This document shows, piece by piece, positions 38,190 through 47,911 of a stretch of 64,000 nucleotides of DNA. Source of the stretch: Roseovarius litorisediminis (GTDB taxonomy: Bacteria; Pseudomonadota; Alphaproteobacteria; Rhodobacterales; Rhodobacteraceae); the NCBI RefSeq assembly GCF_900172295.1, contig NZ_FWFL01000003.1, positions 372,001-436,000 of the forward strand, written 5' to 3'. Both the position numbers and the translations under genes were made by a program. The first letter of the stretch is position 1. Each line of letters begins with the position of its first letter. Under the pieces are notes generated by a model. That model saw only the letters and a list, made by a program, of their open reading frames with translations. It did not search any database and was not told the DNA's origin.

Positions 38190-38350
38190 GGTCTTTCCGT
38201 TCCTAGTAAAACTGGGCAGACCATGCTTTGTGCCATGCCAATACACCTTGATCTGGGTCAATTTCCCGGGGAAATGCCGCGCTGCGGCAGAAATGCAACA
38301 TTTTGGGGAAGGCGGCAGTGCCAGCCCGATGATTTTCAGGAGGCTTTCGT

Positions 38351-39955
38351 ATGAAACTGGCAAGTTCCGCCCTGCCGACGTCTGAGGCGTTCACGGCTAA
38401 TCGCGCGGCGCATCTTCAAGCCATATCGCTGGTGGCGGAGGCTGCTGCAAAAGCGGCTGCCGGTGGTGGCGAGGCAGCGCGCGAACGGCATGTGTCCCGT
38501 GGTAAGATGCTGCCGCGCGGCCGGGTGGCGAACCTGCTGGATTCCGGAAGCCCGTTTCTGGAGGTGGGCGCCACGGCAGCGCATGGTATGTACGAGGAAG
38601 CGGCCCCTTGCGCCGGCGTGATCACCGGGATCGGCCGGGTGCAGGGGTTGGAGTGTATGGTGGTGTGCAATGACGCCACGGTGAAGGGCGGCACCTATTA
38701 CCCGCTGACCGTCAAGAAACATCTGCGCGCGCAGGAAATTGCCGAGGAATGCAATTTGCCCTGCATCTATCTGGTGGATAGCGGCGGGGCAAATCTGCCC
38801 AACCAGGATGAGGTGTTTCCCGATCGCGACCATTTTGGCCGGATTTTCTATAATCAGGCGCGGATGTCGGCCAAAGGGATCCCGCAGATCGCCGTGGTCA
38901 TGGGATCCTGTACTGCGGGCGGTGCCTATGTGCCGGCCATGTCGGATGTGACAATCATCGTGAAAGAACAGGGCACCATCTTTCTGGCAGGCCCGCCACT
39001 GGTCAAGGCGGCGACGGGTGAGGTGGTAACATCCGAAGATCTTGGCGGGGGTGATGTGCACACGCGGCTGTCGGGTGTGGCCGATTATCTGGCCGAGGAT
39101 GATGCCCATGCACTGGCGCTGGCAAGGCAGGCGGTGGCCGGGCTGAACCGGGTGAAACCGATGACGGTGAACTGGGCCTCGCCCGAAGATCCCGCCTATG
39201 ACCCCGAAGAATTGCTGGGCGTTGTGCCGGGCGACTTGCGCACGCCATATGATATTCGCGAGGTCATTGCCCGGTTGGTGGACGGGTCGCGGTTTGATGA
39301 GTTCAAGGCGCGTTTTGGTGACACGCTGGTGTGTGGATTTGCACATCTGATGGGCTGCCCGGTGGGCCTTGTCGCCAACAATGGTGTGCTGTTTTCCGAA
39401 GCTGCCCAGAAGGGCGCGCATTTTGTTGAACTTTGCAGCCAGCGGAACATTCCACTGGTGTTTTTGCAAAATATCACCGGTTTCATGGTGGGCCGGAAAT
39501 ACGAAAATGAGGGCATCGCCCGACATGGGGCCAAGATGGTAACCGCGGTGGCGACGACCAATGTGCCGAAGATCACCATGGTGGTTGGCGGATCGTTCGG
39601 GGCGGGGAATTACGGCATGTCCGGTCGGGCCTATCAGCCCAGGTTCATGTGGTCCTGGCCGAATTCGCGCATCTCGGTGATGGGGGGCGAACAGGCAGCG
39701 GGCGTTCTGGCCACGGTAAAACGCGATGCGATCGAGCGTAAGGGAGGCCAATGGTCGGCCGAGGAAGAGGCTGAATTCAAACGACCCACGATTGAGATGT
39801 TCGAGCGCCAGTCACACCCTCTTTATGCCAGCGCGCGTCTGTGGGACGACGGGATCATTGACCCGCGCAAAAGCCGCGAGGTTCTGGCGCTGTCGCTGAG
39901 TGCTGCGCTCTGCGCCCCGATCGAGGAGACCCGGTTTGGCGTGTTCCGGATGTGA
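38351..39955 (+). CDS. liuB: 3-methylcrotonyl-CoA carboxylase, carboxyltransferase (beta) subunit
   Basis: The carboxyltransferase subunit of MCC, 534 residues, transferring CO2 from biotin to 3-methylcrotonyl-CoA. It has the two crotonase-like halves: the N-terminal [30 protein letters not shown] region and the C-terminal [24 protein letters not shown] with [22 protein letters not shown]. The pairing with the biotin subunit downstream and with ivd, hydratase and lyase supports MCC over propionyl- or geranyl-CoA carboxylase. The ATG at 38351 follows CAGGAGG. Confidence 0.93.
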   Translation: MKLASSALPTSEAFTANRAAHLQAISLVAEAAAKAAAGGGEAARERHVSRGKMLPRGRVANLLDSGSPFLEVGATAAHGMYEEAAPCAGVITGIGRVQGLECMVVCNDATVKGGTYYPLTVKKHLRAQEIAEECNLPCIYLVDSGGANLPNQDEVFPDRDHFGRIFYNQARMSAKGIPQIAVVMGSCTAGGAYVPAMSDVTIIVKEQGTIFLAGPPLVKAATGEVVTSEDLGGGDVHTRLSGVADYLAEDDAHALALARQAVAGLNRVKPMTVNWASPEDPAYDPEELLGVVPGDLRTPYDIREVIARLVDGSRFDEFKARFGDTLVCGFAHLMGCPVGLVANNGVLFSEAAQKGAHFVELCSQRNIPLVFLQNITGFMVGRKYENEGIARHGAKMVTAVATTNVPKITMVVGGSFGAGNYGMSGRAYQPRFMWSWPNSRISVMGGEQAAGVLATVKRDAIERKGGQWSAEEEAEFKRPTIEMFERQSHPLYASARLWDDGIIDPRKSREVLALSLSAALCAPIEETRFGVFRM

Positions 39956-39964
39956 GCCATCAGT

Positions 39965-40276
39965 ATGAGCATGCGAAACCTCATTCGGTTCTACCGTGGT
40001 GCGCGCAAGCATCCCGAATGGGACATCAGCACCCCTCCCATTCCGCGAGGCTGCAAGCCATATCGCCCGGCGAAACGTGGTGGGCGGATGAAATTGGCAT
40101 TGGCTCTCGTCTTGTGTTTCATTTTGGGGCCAAAGGCCCTTGATCTTGTCAGTATGGCATGGCGCAAAAGCGAAGGTTGGAGGGTTGGCGCGGTGGTACG
40201 ATGGAGGCCGCAGGCGGGGATGGTGGGATGCGCGGTAGCGGTTCAAAACTGGCGATCAGGGAATTTGAGTATTTGA
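39965..40276 (+). CDS. Hypothetical small protein between liuB and liuD
   Basis: A possible 103-residue protein starting 9 bases after liuB, with a basic N-terminal part and one hydrophobic segment (KLALALVLCFILGPKAL, about residues 42-58). I do not recognise it. No good ribosome site precedes ATG 39965; ATG 40088 would give a shorter protein starting at the hydrophobic segment. It may be a non-coding spacer; it is kept because a frame fills most of a 372-base gap in an otherwise compact operon. Confidence 0.35.
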   Translation: MSMRNLIRFYRGARKHPEWDISTPPIPRGCKPYRPAKRGGRMKLALALVLCFILGPKALDLVSMAWRKSEGWRVGAVVRWRPQAGMVGCAVAVQNWRSGNLSI

Positions 40277-40327
40277 GCCAAGAAGAAGCAGCAGGTTCAG
40301 GCTTGGCGAGGACCGGAAGGGACGAAG

Positions 40328-42280
40328 ATGTTTGACACTATTTTGATAGCGAACCGGGGCGAGATTGCCTGCCGTGTCATGGAAACCGCAAGGGCCATGG
40401 GCGTGCGCACGGTGGCAGTTTATTCAGACGCTGATCGTGCCGCAAAGCATGTGGCAATGGCCGATGTGGCGGTCCACATTGGCGGGCCTGCCCCGGCGGA
40501 CAGTTATCTGCGCGGTGACGTGATCATTCAGGCTGCGCTGGATACGGGTGCGCAGGCGATCCATCCGGGCTATGGGTTCTTGTCCGAGAATCCGGACTTT
40601 GTGGATGAAGTCGAGGCGGCAGGGCTGGTTTTCATCGGGCCCTCGTCCAGTGCAATCCGGGCCATGGGGCTGAAGGATGCCGCCAAGGTGCTGATGGACG
40701 AAGCCGGTGTGCCGGTGGTGCCGGGGTATCACGGCAAGAACCAGAACCCCGAGCATCTGTCGGGGGCGGCGGATGCCATTGGCTATCCGGTACTGATCAA
40801 GGCCGTGGCAGGCGGCGGCGGCAAAGGCATGCGGTTGGTCGAACGGCCCGAGGTTTTCATGGATGCGCTGGAAAGTGCCAAGAGCGAGGCGAAAACCGCC
40901 TTTGGCAATGAGGCGGTGCTGATCGAGAAATACATCCAGAAGCCGCGCCATATCGAGTTGCAGGTCTTTGGCGACGGCCAAAGCGCGGTGCATCTTTTCG
41001 AGCGCGACTGTTCGTTGCAGCGACGCCACCAGAAGGTGATCGAAGAGGCCCCCGCGCCGGGTATGACCGACGAGATGCGCGCGGCCATGGGGCAGGCTGC
41101 GGTGCGCGCGGCCGAGGCGATTGGTTATGCCGGGGCAGGTACGATCGAATTCATCGTAGATGGTTCAGACGGGCTGCGCCCTGACGGGTTCTGGTTCATG
41201 GAGATGAACACAAGGTTGCAGGTTGAACATCCGGTAACAGAGGCGATTACCGGGGTTGACCTGGTAGAGTGGCAGTTGCGGGTTGCTTCGGGCGAAGGGC
41301 TGCCCAGGCGACAGAAGGATTTGCAGATCAATGGCCATGCCTTTGAGGCGCGGCTTTATGCAGAAGATGTGCCTAAAGGGTTTTTACCTGCCACTGGCAC
41401 ACTGACCCATCTGGAGTTTCCGCAAGGAGCGAGGGCGGATAGCGGCGTGCGCGCGGGCGATGAGATTAGCCCGCATTACGATCCGATGATTGCCAAGTTG
41501 ATCACCCATGGCACCACACGCGCCGGGGCGTTACGACGGCTTTGCAGTGCGCTGGAAAATTGTGAGGTGGCCGGTACGGTGACCAATCTGGCGTTTCTGG
41601 GTGCGTTGGCGCGGCATCCCGGATTTGCAGCGGGTGATGTGGACACGGGCCTGATTGGCCGCGACATTGATACGCTGGTGGTGGCACCGGAACCGGGTGC
41701 ACCCGAGGTGGCGCTGGCCGGACTGGCCACGCTTGGGCTATTGCAGACCGAGACGCCTGATACCGGGTTTACCTTGTGGGCGCCACTGGAACGGATTGTG
41801 TCTTTGCGCCGGGGGGGCGAAGATATCTCTGTTTGCGTGCGCAGCCTGTCGAGGGATGCGCACGACGTGGTGTGCGACGGAAAGGTTGTTTCGGCGCGGC
41901 GCACTACCGGACGCTGGCAACTTGACGGGCGGTTGGCGCCCCCGGTTGCAGTGACAGGAGCGACAGTGACGCTTTTTACGCAATACGGCATGGCCTTTGA
42001 AAGGGTCGACCCGCTGGAGCGAGACAGCGTGGCGGGCGGCGATGCTACCCTGATCGAGGCGCCGATGCCAGGGTTGGTCAAGGCGGTTCTGGCATATGCC
42101 GGGCAGGCGGTTGCCAAAGGTGACCGGTTGGCGGTGCTGGAAGCGATGAAAATGGAACATGCGTTGCTGGCCGCCCGAGATGGTGTGGTGGCCGAGGTTC
42201 TGGTCAGCGCGGGTGATCAGGTTGCAGCGGGGGCGGCGTTGATCCGGCTGCAGGACGACGAGGAAGGAAAAGCGGCATGA
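40328..42280 (+). CDS. liuD: 3-methylcrotonyl-CoA carboxylase, biotin-containing (alpha) subunit
   Basis: The biotin carboxylase plus carrier subunit of MCC, 650 residues. The N-terminal domain has ILIANRGEIACRVMETAR and the ATP-grasp Gly-loop KAVAGGGGKGMRLV, then GTIEFIVDG and EMNTRLQVEHPVTE. The C-terminal biotinyl domain ends with the LEAMKMEH biotinylation site at about residue 605. It starts about 50 bases after the small hypothetical frame and overlaps the GST gene by 4 bases. Confidence 0.95.
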   Translation: MFDTILIANRGEIACRVMETARAMGVRTVAVYSDADRAAKHVAMADVAVHIGGPAPADSYLRGDVIIQAALDTGAQAIHPGYGFLSENPDFVDEVEAAGLVFIGPSSSAIRAMGLKDAAKVLMDEAGVPVVPGYHGKNQNPEHLSGAADAIGYPVLIKAVAGGGGKGMRLVERPEVFMDALESAKSEAKTAFGNEAVLIEKYIQKPRHIELQVFGDGQSAVHLFERDCSLQRRHQKVIEEAPAPGMTDEMRAAMGQAAVRAAEAIGYAGAGTIEFIVDGSDGLRPDGFWFMEMNTRLQVEHPVTEAITGVDLVEWQLRVASGEGLPRRQKDLQINGHAFEARLYAEDVPKGFLPATGTLTHLEFPQGARADSGVRAGDEISPHYDPMIAKLITHGTTRAGALRRLCSALENCEVAGTVTNLAFLGALARHPGFAAGDVDTGLIGRDIDTLVVAPEPGAPEVALAGLATLGLLQTETPDTGFTLWAPLERIVSLRRGGEDISVCVRSLSRDAHDVVCDGKVVSARRTTGRWQLDGRLAPPVAVTGATVTLFTQYGMAFERVDPLERDSVAGGDATLIEAPMPGLVKAVLAYAGQAVAKGDRLAVLEAMKMEHALLAARDGVVAEVLVSAGDQVAAGAALIRLQDDEEGKAA

Positions 42281-42945
42281 TCACATTGCACCATTCGGCC
42301 GAGACGCGTTCGATGCGGATTTTGTGGTTACTGCATGAGTTGGGTGTCGAGTTTCATGTTGTACCGCATGCGTTTGACAAATCGCTGCGGGCGCCGGAAT
42401 TTCTGAGCCTGTCGCCCGCAGGACGGGTGCCTGCACTGGAGCTGGAAGGCGAGAGGATGTTCGAAAGTGGTGCCATGGTGGAATATCTGTGCGAGCGATA
42501 TCCCGAGCGTGGTTTGGGCAGGTTGCCGGGTGATATGGACCGGATGGCCTGGCTGGTCTGGATTCATTTTGCTGAAACTGTCAGCCAGCATGCCGCGGCG
42601 CTGACGCAGCAGCATATCGCGCTTTACGACGACGCGATGCGCAGCCCCATCATTATGAAACTGGAGGCCGCGCGGCTGCGTAAGTGCTATGCGGCGATTG
42701 AAGCGCGCTTGAGCACACCGATTGAAAACCGTGATTACCTGCTGACCGGGGGGTTTTCGGCCTGCGATATCTGCGTGGGGCAGGCGGTCTACATGGCCAG
42801 GCATTTTGCGCGGATCGATGACTTTCCTGAAATGTCCAGATGGTATGCGCGCATAACCGAGCGCGAAAGTTTCAAAGCGTCGCTGCCGGGGCCCGATACA
42901 ACACGGCTGTTTGAACAGGACTTTTACGAGGCCTGGGATGTCTGA
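42277..42945 (+). CDS. Glutathione S-transferase family protein
   Basis: A cytosolic GST fold of 222 residues. The N-terminal thioredoxin-like domain begins MITLHHSAETRSMRILWLLHELG (Ser/Arg near the active site) and includes SPAGRVPALELEG and FESGAMVEYL; the rest is the all-helical C-terminal domain (GGFSACDICVGQAVYMA). It lies within the liu operon, overlapping liuD by 4 bases and the HMG-CoA lyase gene by 8 bases. The role in leucine catabolism is unknown; detoxification of a reactive unsaturated CoA intermediate is only a guess. Confidence 0.88.
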   Translation: MITLHHSAETRSMRILWLLHELGVEFHVVPHAFDKSLRAPEFLSLSPAGRVPALELEGERMFESGAMVEYLCERYPERGLGRLPGDMDRMAWLVWIHFAETVSQHAAALTQQHIALYDDAMRSPIIMKLEAARLRKCYAAIEARLSTPIENRDYLLTGGFSACDICVGQAVYMARHFARIDDFPEMSRWYARITERESFKASLPGPDTTRLFEQDFYEAWDV

Positions 42946-43792
42946 AACGGTTGAGATTTTCGAAGTTGGTCCGCGTGACGGACTGCAGAATGAAAAGCGT
43001 CCGATCCCGCTGAATGAAAAAATCGCTCTGGTCGATTGCCTTAGCCGTGCAGGGTTCAAGCGCATCGAGGTGGCCAGTTTCGTGAGCCCAAAATGGGTAC
43101 CTCAGATGGCGGACAGCGCCGAAGTTCTGGCCGGTATAGAAAGGGTTGAGGGGGTTCGTTATGCGGCGCTGACACCCAATTTGAGAGGGTTTGAAGACGC
43201 GTTGGCAGCGCAAGCGAACGAGGTGGCAATATTCGGATCCGCCTCGGAGGGTTTCTCAAAGGCCAATATAAACGCCACCATCGCCGAAAGCCTTGAGCGG
43301 TTCGCGCCGGTGATGGATGCGGCCAAAGAGGCGGGCATTCGTGTGCGCGGCTATGTCTCTTGCGTGACGGACTGCCCTTATGACGGCAAGGTGGCGCCGG
43401 GGCAGGTGGCCTGGCTGGCGGAGAAACTGTTGGCGATGGGCTGCTACGAGATAAGCCTTGGTGACACCATCGGGCAGGGCACGCCCGAAAGCGTTGATGC
43501 GATGCTGGCGGCCGTGTCGGGGGTTGTCCCGGTAACGCAGCTGGCGGGACATTACCACGATACGGCGGGACGGGCATTGGACAATATCGAAGTGTCTTTG
43601 ATGCGCGGGCTGCGGGTATTTGATGCGGCTGTGGGGGGCTTGGGCGGTTGCCCCTACGCGCCGGGTGCGGCTGGAAATGTGGCAACCGAGGCGGTGCATG
43701 ACAGGCTGGACGCCCTGGGATACATGACCGGGTTGGAGCGGAAGGTTTTGGCGGATGCCGCAGATTTGGCACGGGCGATGCGGGCCGGGTAA
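42938..43792 (+). CDS. liuE: Hydroxymethylglutaryl-CoA lyase
   Basis: HMG-CoA lyase splits HMG-CoA to acetyl-CoA and acetoacetate, the last step of leucine breakdown. The protein has 284 residues from ATG 42938. DRE-TIM motifs are FEVGPRDGLQNE, SLGDTIGQGTP, LAGHYHDTAGRAL and the catalytic-Cys motif GLGGCPYAPGAAGN. The start overlaps the GST stop. Confidence 0.95.
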   Translation: MSETVEIFEVGPRDGLQNEKRPIPLNEKIALVDCLSRAGFKRIEVASFVSPKWVPQMADSAEVLAGIERVEGVRYAALTPNLRGFEDALAAQANEVAIFGSASEGFSKANINATIAESLERFAPVMDAAKEAGIRVRGYVSCVTDCPYDGKVAPGQVAWLAEKLLAMGCYEISLGDTIGQGTPESVDAMLAAVSGVVPVTQLAGHYHDTAGRALDNIEVSLMRGLRVFDAAVGGLGGCPYAPGAAGNVATEAVHDRLDALGYMTGLERKVLADAADLARAMRAG

Positions 43793-43840
43793 GCTACGAA
43801 TTTTCTGCGAAAATTCGGCAGCGATACAAAGGGGAAGAAG

Positions 43841-44629
43841 ATGTCTGAAGTGATTAGCGTGGAACATGACGCGCGCGGCGTGGCCACAGTCAGGCTGGAC
43901 CGGGCGGAAAAGCATAATGCGATGTCTGCGCAGATGATCGCAGAACTGACCCGGGCGGCAGCGGATCTAGCGGCTGACCCGGGCGTGCGGGTTGTCGTGC
44001 TGGCTGCGAAAGGCAAAAGTTTTTGCGCGGGGGGGGATCTGGATTGGATGCGCGCACAATTTGATGCTCCGCCCGAAGTGCGTTCTGCCGAGTCGGCCAA
44101 GTTGGCGCATATGTTGCAGGCGCTGAATACCTTGCCGAAGCCTTTGATCGGTCGGCTGCATGGCAACGCTTTTGGTGGCGGTGTCGGGTTGGCGTCGGTT
44201 TGCGATGTGGCAATTGGCGCCGATCATATTCTGATGGGGTTGACAGAAACCCGGCTGGGACTGATCCCCGCCACGATCGGTCCCTATGTCTGTGCCCGGA
44301 TGGGCGAGGCCAGGGCGCGGCGCGTTTTCATGTCGGGCCGCCGATTTGGTGCAGCCGAGGCGGTGCAGCTGAACCTGTTGGCGCGCGCGGTGCCCGAGGC
44401 AGAACTGGATGCAGCAATCGAGGCCGAGGTTGAGCCCTATCTGAGCTGTGCACCCGGTGCGGTGGCCCGGGCGAAAGCGCTTTTGCGGTTTCTCGGTCCC
44501 GATATTGATGACGGGGTTATTGCCCATACCGTAGATGAGCTGAGTGCCTGCTGGGCCGGGCGAGAGGCCCCTGAGGGCATCGGGGCTTTTTTCGACAAGC
44601 GCAAGCCGGGCTGGATCGAAGACGCATAG
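43841..44629 (+). CDS. liuC: Enoyl-CoA hydratase/isomerase (methylglutaconyl-CoA hydratase)
   Basis: A crotonase-fold protein of 262 residues. The oxyanion-hole segments are AKGKSFCAGGDLDWMR and HGNAFGGGVGLASVCDVAIG, and the C-terminus is the usual helical trimerisation region. Context, directly after HMG-CoA lyase and with MCC subunits upstream, points to hydration of 3-methylglutaconyl-CoA to HMG-CoA. It begins about 50 bases after liuE with a GGGGAAG ribosome site. No liuR-type regulator is seen next to the cluster. Confidence 0.9.
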   Translation: MSEVISVEHDARGVATVRLDRAEKHNAMSAQMIAELTRAAADLAADPGVRVVVLAAKGKSFCAGGDLDWMRAQFDAPPEVRSAESAKLAHMLQALNTLPKPLIGRLHGNAFGGGVGLASVCDVAIGADHILMGLTETRLGLIPATIGPYVCARMGEARARRVFMSGRRFGAAEAVQLNLLARAVPEAELDAAIEAEVEPYLSCAPGAVARAKALLRFLGPDIDDGVIAHTVDELSACWAGREAPEGIGAFFDKRKPGWIEDA

Positions 44630-44722
44630 ACCACCGCAGACATATCCTGAAAGAACAGTATTTTAAGGGGAGAAGTTTTTTCCCTTATCTTTCAATATGT
44701 CCTTGCTGCAACTTGATGTACT

Positions 44723-45052
44723 GTGGGCGCTATTTCCCAAAACGCAACATGCCTGACCTGCGACAGGGTTTCGGCGCTGACGCTGCAAGGGCGGTACTTG
44801 TCGGAACTGTTTCAAAAACCAGCGGTATATTCGGTCTCGGCCAGCCACGCCGAACAAGCGGCGAACGGCACCGAGTGGGAGCGCATGGTGCAGATCATTC
44901 TGGGGCCGGAGGTGGAACCAACGCCGCATGTGAAGCTGGGCGTTGAATATATGTACAACGCGGGTTTTGTGCCGATGATCCTGCCGGCGATCACCGCTGA
45001 CAGAAGCGTGGATTCACGCACGCTGATTGTAGGTGGCAAGCTGACCTTCTGA
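44723..45052 (+). pseudogene. Probable fragment of an outer-membrane or exported protein
   Basis: A 109-residue frame from a GTG with no clear ribosome site. Its second half (HVKLGVEYMYNAGFVPM, then TLIVGGKLTF with terminal Phe) has the alternating pattern and end residue of a final outer-membrane beta strand, while the first half looks like unselected sequence. No signal peptide is present. I read it as the 3' remnant of a porin-like gene; it could also be non-coding. Confidence 0.3.
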
Positions 45053-45147
45053 TCTATTGAGGGGAAGGGATCGCAGCAGGTTGCGTGGGTTTTGCTTTAA
45101 AGATAGCGTCATCTGCGACAACCTGCGGTAAGTTGATGAGGTCCGCC
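45053..45147. promoter_or_regulatory. Leader of the MetE-like gene with long-range inverted repeat
   Basis: This short leader holds GCAGGTTG (45076-45083) and CAACCTGC (45119-45126), complementary arms 35 bases apart, just before the start codon at 45148. A leader structure controlling a methionine-cycle gene is plausible, but the sequence does not fit SAM-II, SAH or cobalamin riboswitch consensus as I know them. Confidence 0.3.
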
Positions 45148-46197
45148 ATGCTCTTAACCACCACCTGCATCGGGGCCTATCCCAAACCTGACTATGTCCC
45201 GATCTCGGACTGGTTTCAGGTGCGCCACGATGCCGAAGAGTATAACGATACAGTTTTGCGTCAATGGAGTGAGGCCAATTCGGGCGACGCCCTGGCGTTG
45301 ATGGACCGGGCTACAGCCGAGGTAGTTGCCGATCAGATCGCCTGCGGGATTGATGTGCCCACCGATGGCGAGGTGCGGCGTGAAAATTATGTTCATTATC
45401 AATGCCGGCATTTCGATGGGTTTGATTTTGAAAACCTGACCGAAAGGGTGCTGCGCAACGGCGCCTATAGATCCGAATTGCCAACCATCCGCAGCGTGAT
45501 CCGCGCCAATGACACTAAAACGCTGATACGTGATTGGCAGGTGGCCGAGGCGGCTGCAGGTCGGCCTGTGAAAATCACCGTGCCTGGTCCAATGACCATT
45601 TCGGATACAACGGCGGATGTTTTTTACAACGACCCACCCAGGCTGGCACGCGATCTGGCGGACGCACTGAATGGCCAGATCAGGGCGCTTGCCGATGCCG
45701 GGTGCCGTTATATCCAGGTGGACGAGCCGATTTTTGCCCGCAAACCGAACGAGGCGCTGGAATACGGTATGGAAACGCTGGAGCGGTGCTTTCATGGGCT
45801 GCCGGCGGAAGTGACGCGCGTGGTTCATATGTGTTGCGGCTACCCCTCTTATCTGGATGAAAAGGGCTATCCGAAGGCCGATCAGGCCTCATACACACAG
45901 ATTGCAGAAGCTGTTGACGGTCTTGCGGATCAGATTTCGATCGAGGATGCACATCGCCATAATCCGACGGATTTGTTTTCCCAATTTGAGAAATCCAGCC
46001 TGATCGTGGGGTTCGTGACCGTTGCATCCAGCCAGGTTGAATCAGTCGAGGAAATCCGCGCGCGCATGCTTGAAGTACTCGAGTATTTGCCGGCCGAGCG
46101 TCTTATTGCCGCGCCGGATTGCGGGCTGGGCTTTTTGGGGCGTGATCTGGCGATGAAAAAACTTCAGAATCTCTGTCGGGCGGCGCGGTCTGTCTGA
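45148..46197 (+). CDS. Cobalamin-independent methionine synthase family protein (MetE C-terminal domain type)
   Basis: A 349-residue stand-alone homolog of the catalytic C-terminal domain of MetE, which transfers a methyl group to homocysteine or a related thiol. Start ATG 45148 follows TGAGGT. Visible family features are TDGEVRRENYVHY, KITVPGPMT, RYIQVDEPIFARK, the zinc ligands HMCCGYP, and CGLGFLGRDLAMKKLQNL containing the last zinc Cys. It lacks the N-terminal folate-binding half of full MetE, so the methyl donor may differ. It lies alone between liuC and the nuo operon. Confidence 0.85.
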   Translation: MLLTTTCIGAYPKPDYVPISDWFQVRHDAEEYNDTVLRQWSEANSGDALALMDRATAEVVADQIACGIDVPTDGEVRRENYVHYQCRHFDGFDFENLTERVLRNGAYRSELPTIRSVIRANDTKTLIRDWQVAEAAAGRPVKITVPGPMTISDTTADVFYNDPPRLARDLADALNGQIRALADAGCRYIQVDEPIFARKPNEALEYGMETLERCFHGLPAEVTRVVHMCCGYPSYLDEKGYPKADQASYTQIAEAVDGLADQISIEDAHRHNPTDLFSQFEKSSLIVGFVTVASSQVESVEEIRARMLEVLEYLPAERLIAAPDCGLGFLGRDLAMKKLQNLCRAARSV

Positions 46198-46235
46198 GGG
46201 CAATACCCGGACCTGATGAGCTGTGTAATATGCGG

Positions 46236-46260
46236 TTTGGTGCATTGGTAATGGACCAAA
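46236..46260. promoter_or_regulatory. 25-base near-perfect palindrome upstream of nuoA
   Basis: TTTGGT-g-CATT-GGT-AATG-g-ACCAAA: both arms match except one G/G pair. It lies about 155 bases before the nuoA start in the only real gap upstream of the operon. The TTGGT...ACCAA halves resemble sites of GntR-type regulators such as PdhR, but the spacing differs. It is a candidate operator for the nuo operon. Confidence 0.5.
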
Positions 46261-46416
46261 GAGATGACTTTTGCCAAAATCGGGTAAACTGCCATTTTTC
46301 GACCGCGTGAAAATGTCCAGCGTCTGTTGACCCCACCATGGGGCAGGGGTAAACCCGCTTTAGTCATTGCAGCAATTTGAATGCGCGCTGTTGACGTGCA
46401 TGAAAGGAGCCACCTC

Positions 46417-46782
46417 GTGGAAGAGATGCTGAGGGAATACCTTCCCATTCTCGTGTTCCTGGCCATCGCCATCGGCCTTGGAATTGTTCTGATCCTCGCA
46501 GCCGTCATTATTGCTGTCAGACATCCCGATCCCGAAAAGCTAAGTGCGTATGAATGCGGTTTCAATGCGTTCGACGACGCACGTATGAAATTTGATGTCC
46601 GGTTCTATCTGGTGTCGATCCTTTTCATCATTTTCGACCTTGAGATCGCGATGCTGTTCCCCTGGGCGGTGGCCTTCAAGGATGTCAGCATGGTCGGCTT
46701 CTGGTCGATGATGGTTTTTCTGGGCGTGTTGACTGCCGGTTTTGCCTATGAATGGCGCAAAGGAGCGATGGAATGGGAGTAG
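46417..46782 (+). CDS. nuoA: NADH-quinone oxidoreductase subunit A
   Basis: A small complex I membrane subunit (ND3 homolog), 121 residues with three helices. GTG 46417 is chosen because it follows AAAGGAG by seven bases and gives [12 protein letters not shown]. The loop between helices one and two has the conserved [25 protein letters not shown] segment with its Cys near the quinone site. It overlaps nuoB by 10 bases. Confidence 0.96.
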   Translation: MEEMLREYLPILVFLAIAIGLGIVLILAAVIIAVRHPDPEKLSAYECGFNAFDDARMKFDVRFYLVSILFIIFDLEIAMLFPWAVAFKDVSMVGFWSMMVFLGVLTAGFAYEWRKGAMEWE

Positions 46783-47306
46783 CAACCGGAGCCAACAGCG
46801 CGGGCATTGATCGCGAAGTTTCAACGCAGGCCCTGAACGCCGAGCTGCAGGACAAGGGTTTCCTGCTGACCTCGACCGAGGATATCATTAACTGGGCGCG
46901 CACCGGCAGCCTGCACTGGATGACCTTTGGTCTGGCCTGTTGTGCGGTCGAGATGATGCACACCGCGATGCCGCGTTATGACGTGGAGCGTTTCGGTTTT
47001 GCCCCGCGCGCATCCCCGCGTCAGTCGGACGTGATGATCGTCGCAGGTACGCTGACCAACAAAATGGCCCCGGCGCTGCGCAAGGTTTACGACCAGATGC
47101 CCGAGCCGCGCTACGTTATCAGCATGGGCAGCTGCGCCAATGGTGGCGGGTATTACCATTACAGCTATTCGGTGGTGCGCGGATGTGACCGGATCGTGCC
47201 GGTGGACATTTACGTGCCCGGCTGCCCGCCGACGGCCGAAGCGCTGGTCTATGGGATCATGGCTCTGCAACGTAAAATCCGCCGCACGGGGACGATTGTA
47301 AGATGA
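46773..47306 (+). CDS. nuoB: NADH-quinone oxidoreductase subunit B
   Basis: NuoB (PSST) carries iron-sulfur cluster N2, which hands electrons to quinone. The product is 177 residues from ATG 46773. Cluster ligands are in LACCAVEMM (two Cys), [21 protein letters not shown] and [15 protein letters not shown]. The start overlaps nuoA and the stop overlaps nuoC by 4 bases. Confidence 0.97.
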   Translation: MGVATGANSAGIDREVSTQALNAELQDKGFLLTSTEDIINWARTGSLHWMTFGLACCAVEMMHTAMPRYDVERFGFAPRASPRQSDVMIVAGTLTNKMAPALRKVYDQMPEPRYVISMGSCANGGGYYHYSYSVVRGCDRIVPVDIYVPGCPPTAEALVYGIMALQRKIRRTGTIVR

Positions 47307-47911
47307 CCAATGCATTGAAAGAGCTGGGCGCCCATATCGAATTGAAGCGCAGCGATTGTGTGCTGGGGTGGGACTTGGCACATGGCGAGCTGACCGTGGA
47401 TGTGGCGCTGGCCAACATCGTCGGGCTGGTGGAGTTTCTGAAAACCGATCAGACCTGCAAATTCTCGACTTTGGTTGACATAACTGCGGTGGATTACCCA
47501 GAGCGGGCCAAGCGGTTCGACATGGTCTATCATTTCCTGAGCATGTATCAGAACCAGCGTATCCGTCTGCGCGTTGCAGTGCGTGAAGAGGATATGGTGC
47601 CCTCGGTTATCGATGTCTTTCCGGCCGCCAACTGGTTCGAGAGAGAAGTCTTTGACATGTACGGTATTCTGTTTTCGGGCCACCCGGATCTGCGCCGAAT
47701 TCTGACCGACTATGGCTTTCGCGGCCATCCTTTGCGCAAGGACTTTCCGACAACCGGCTATACTGAAGTGCGCTATGACGAGGTGCAGAAGCGGGTGATC
47801 TATGAGCCCGTGAATCTGGTGCAGGAATACCGGCAGTTTGATTTCATGTCGCCATGGGAAGGTGCCGAATACATCCTGCCGGGCGATGAGAAGAAGGAGG
47901 AGTCGAAATGA
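47303..47911 (+). CDS. nuoC: NADH-quinone oxidoreductase subunit C
   Basis: The 30-kDa subunit of the connecting module, 202 residues, separate from NuoD (unlike the fused NuoCD of E. coli). Signatures are [22 protein letters not shown] and the [23 protein letters not shown] segment near the C-terminus. It overlaps the next small gene by 4 bases. Confidence 0.97.
   Translation: MTNALKELGAHIELKRSDCVLGWDLAHGELTVDVALANIVGLVEFLKTDQTCKFSTLVDITAVDYPERAKRFDMVYHFLSMYQNQRIRLRVAVREEDMVPSVIDVFPAANWFEREVFDMYGILFSGHPDLRRILTDYGFRGHPLRKDFPTTGYTEVRYDEVQKRVIYEPVNLVQEYRQFDFMSPWEGAEYILPGDEKKEESK

Noticed and set aside
37353-38354. Plus-strand frame (333 codons) across the ompW region
   Set aside because: It is the antisense of the ompW-like gene, which has signal peptide, barrel pattern and terminator; the plus-strand frame has none.
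38336-39751. Long minus-strand frame (471 codons) opposite liuB
   Set aside because: Antisense shadow of the carboxyltransferase gene; its His/Arg-rich composition is typical of reversed GC-rich coding DNA.
45053-45147. SAM-II, SAH or cobalamin riboswitch before the MetE-like gene
   Set aside because: The leader is under 100 bases and does not contain the conserved core sequences of these classes; only a simple inverted repeat is seen.
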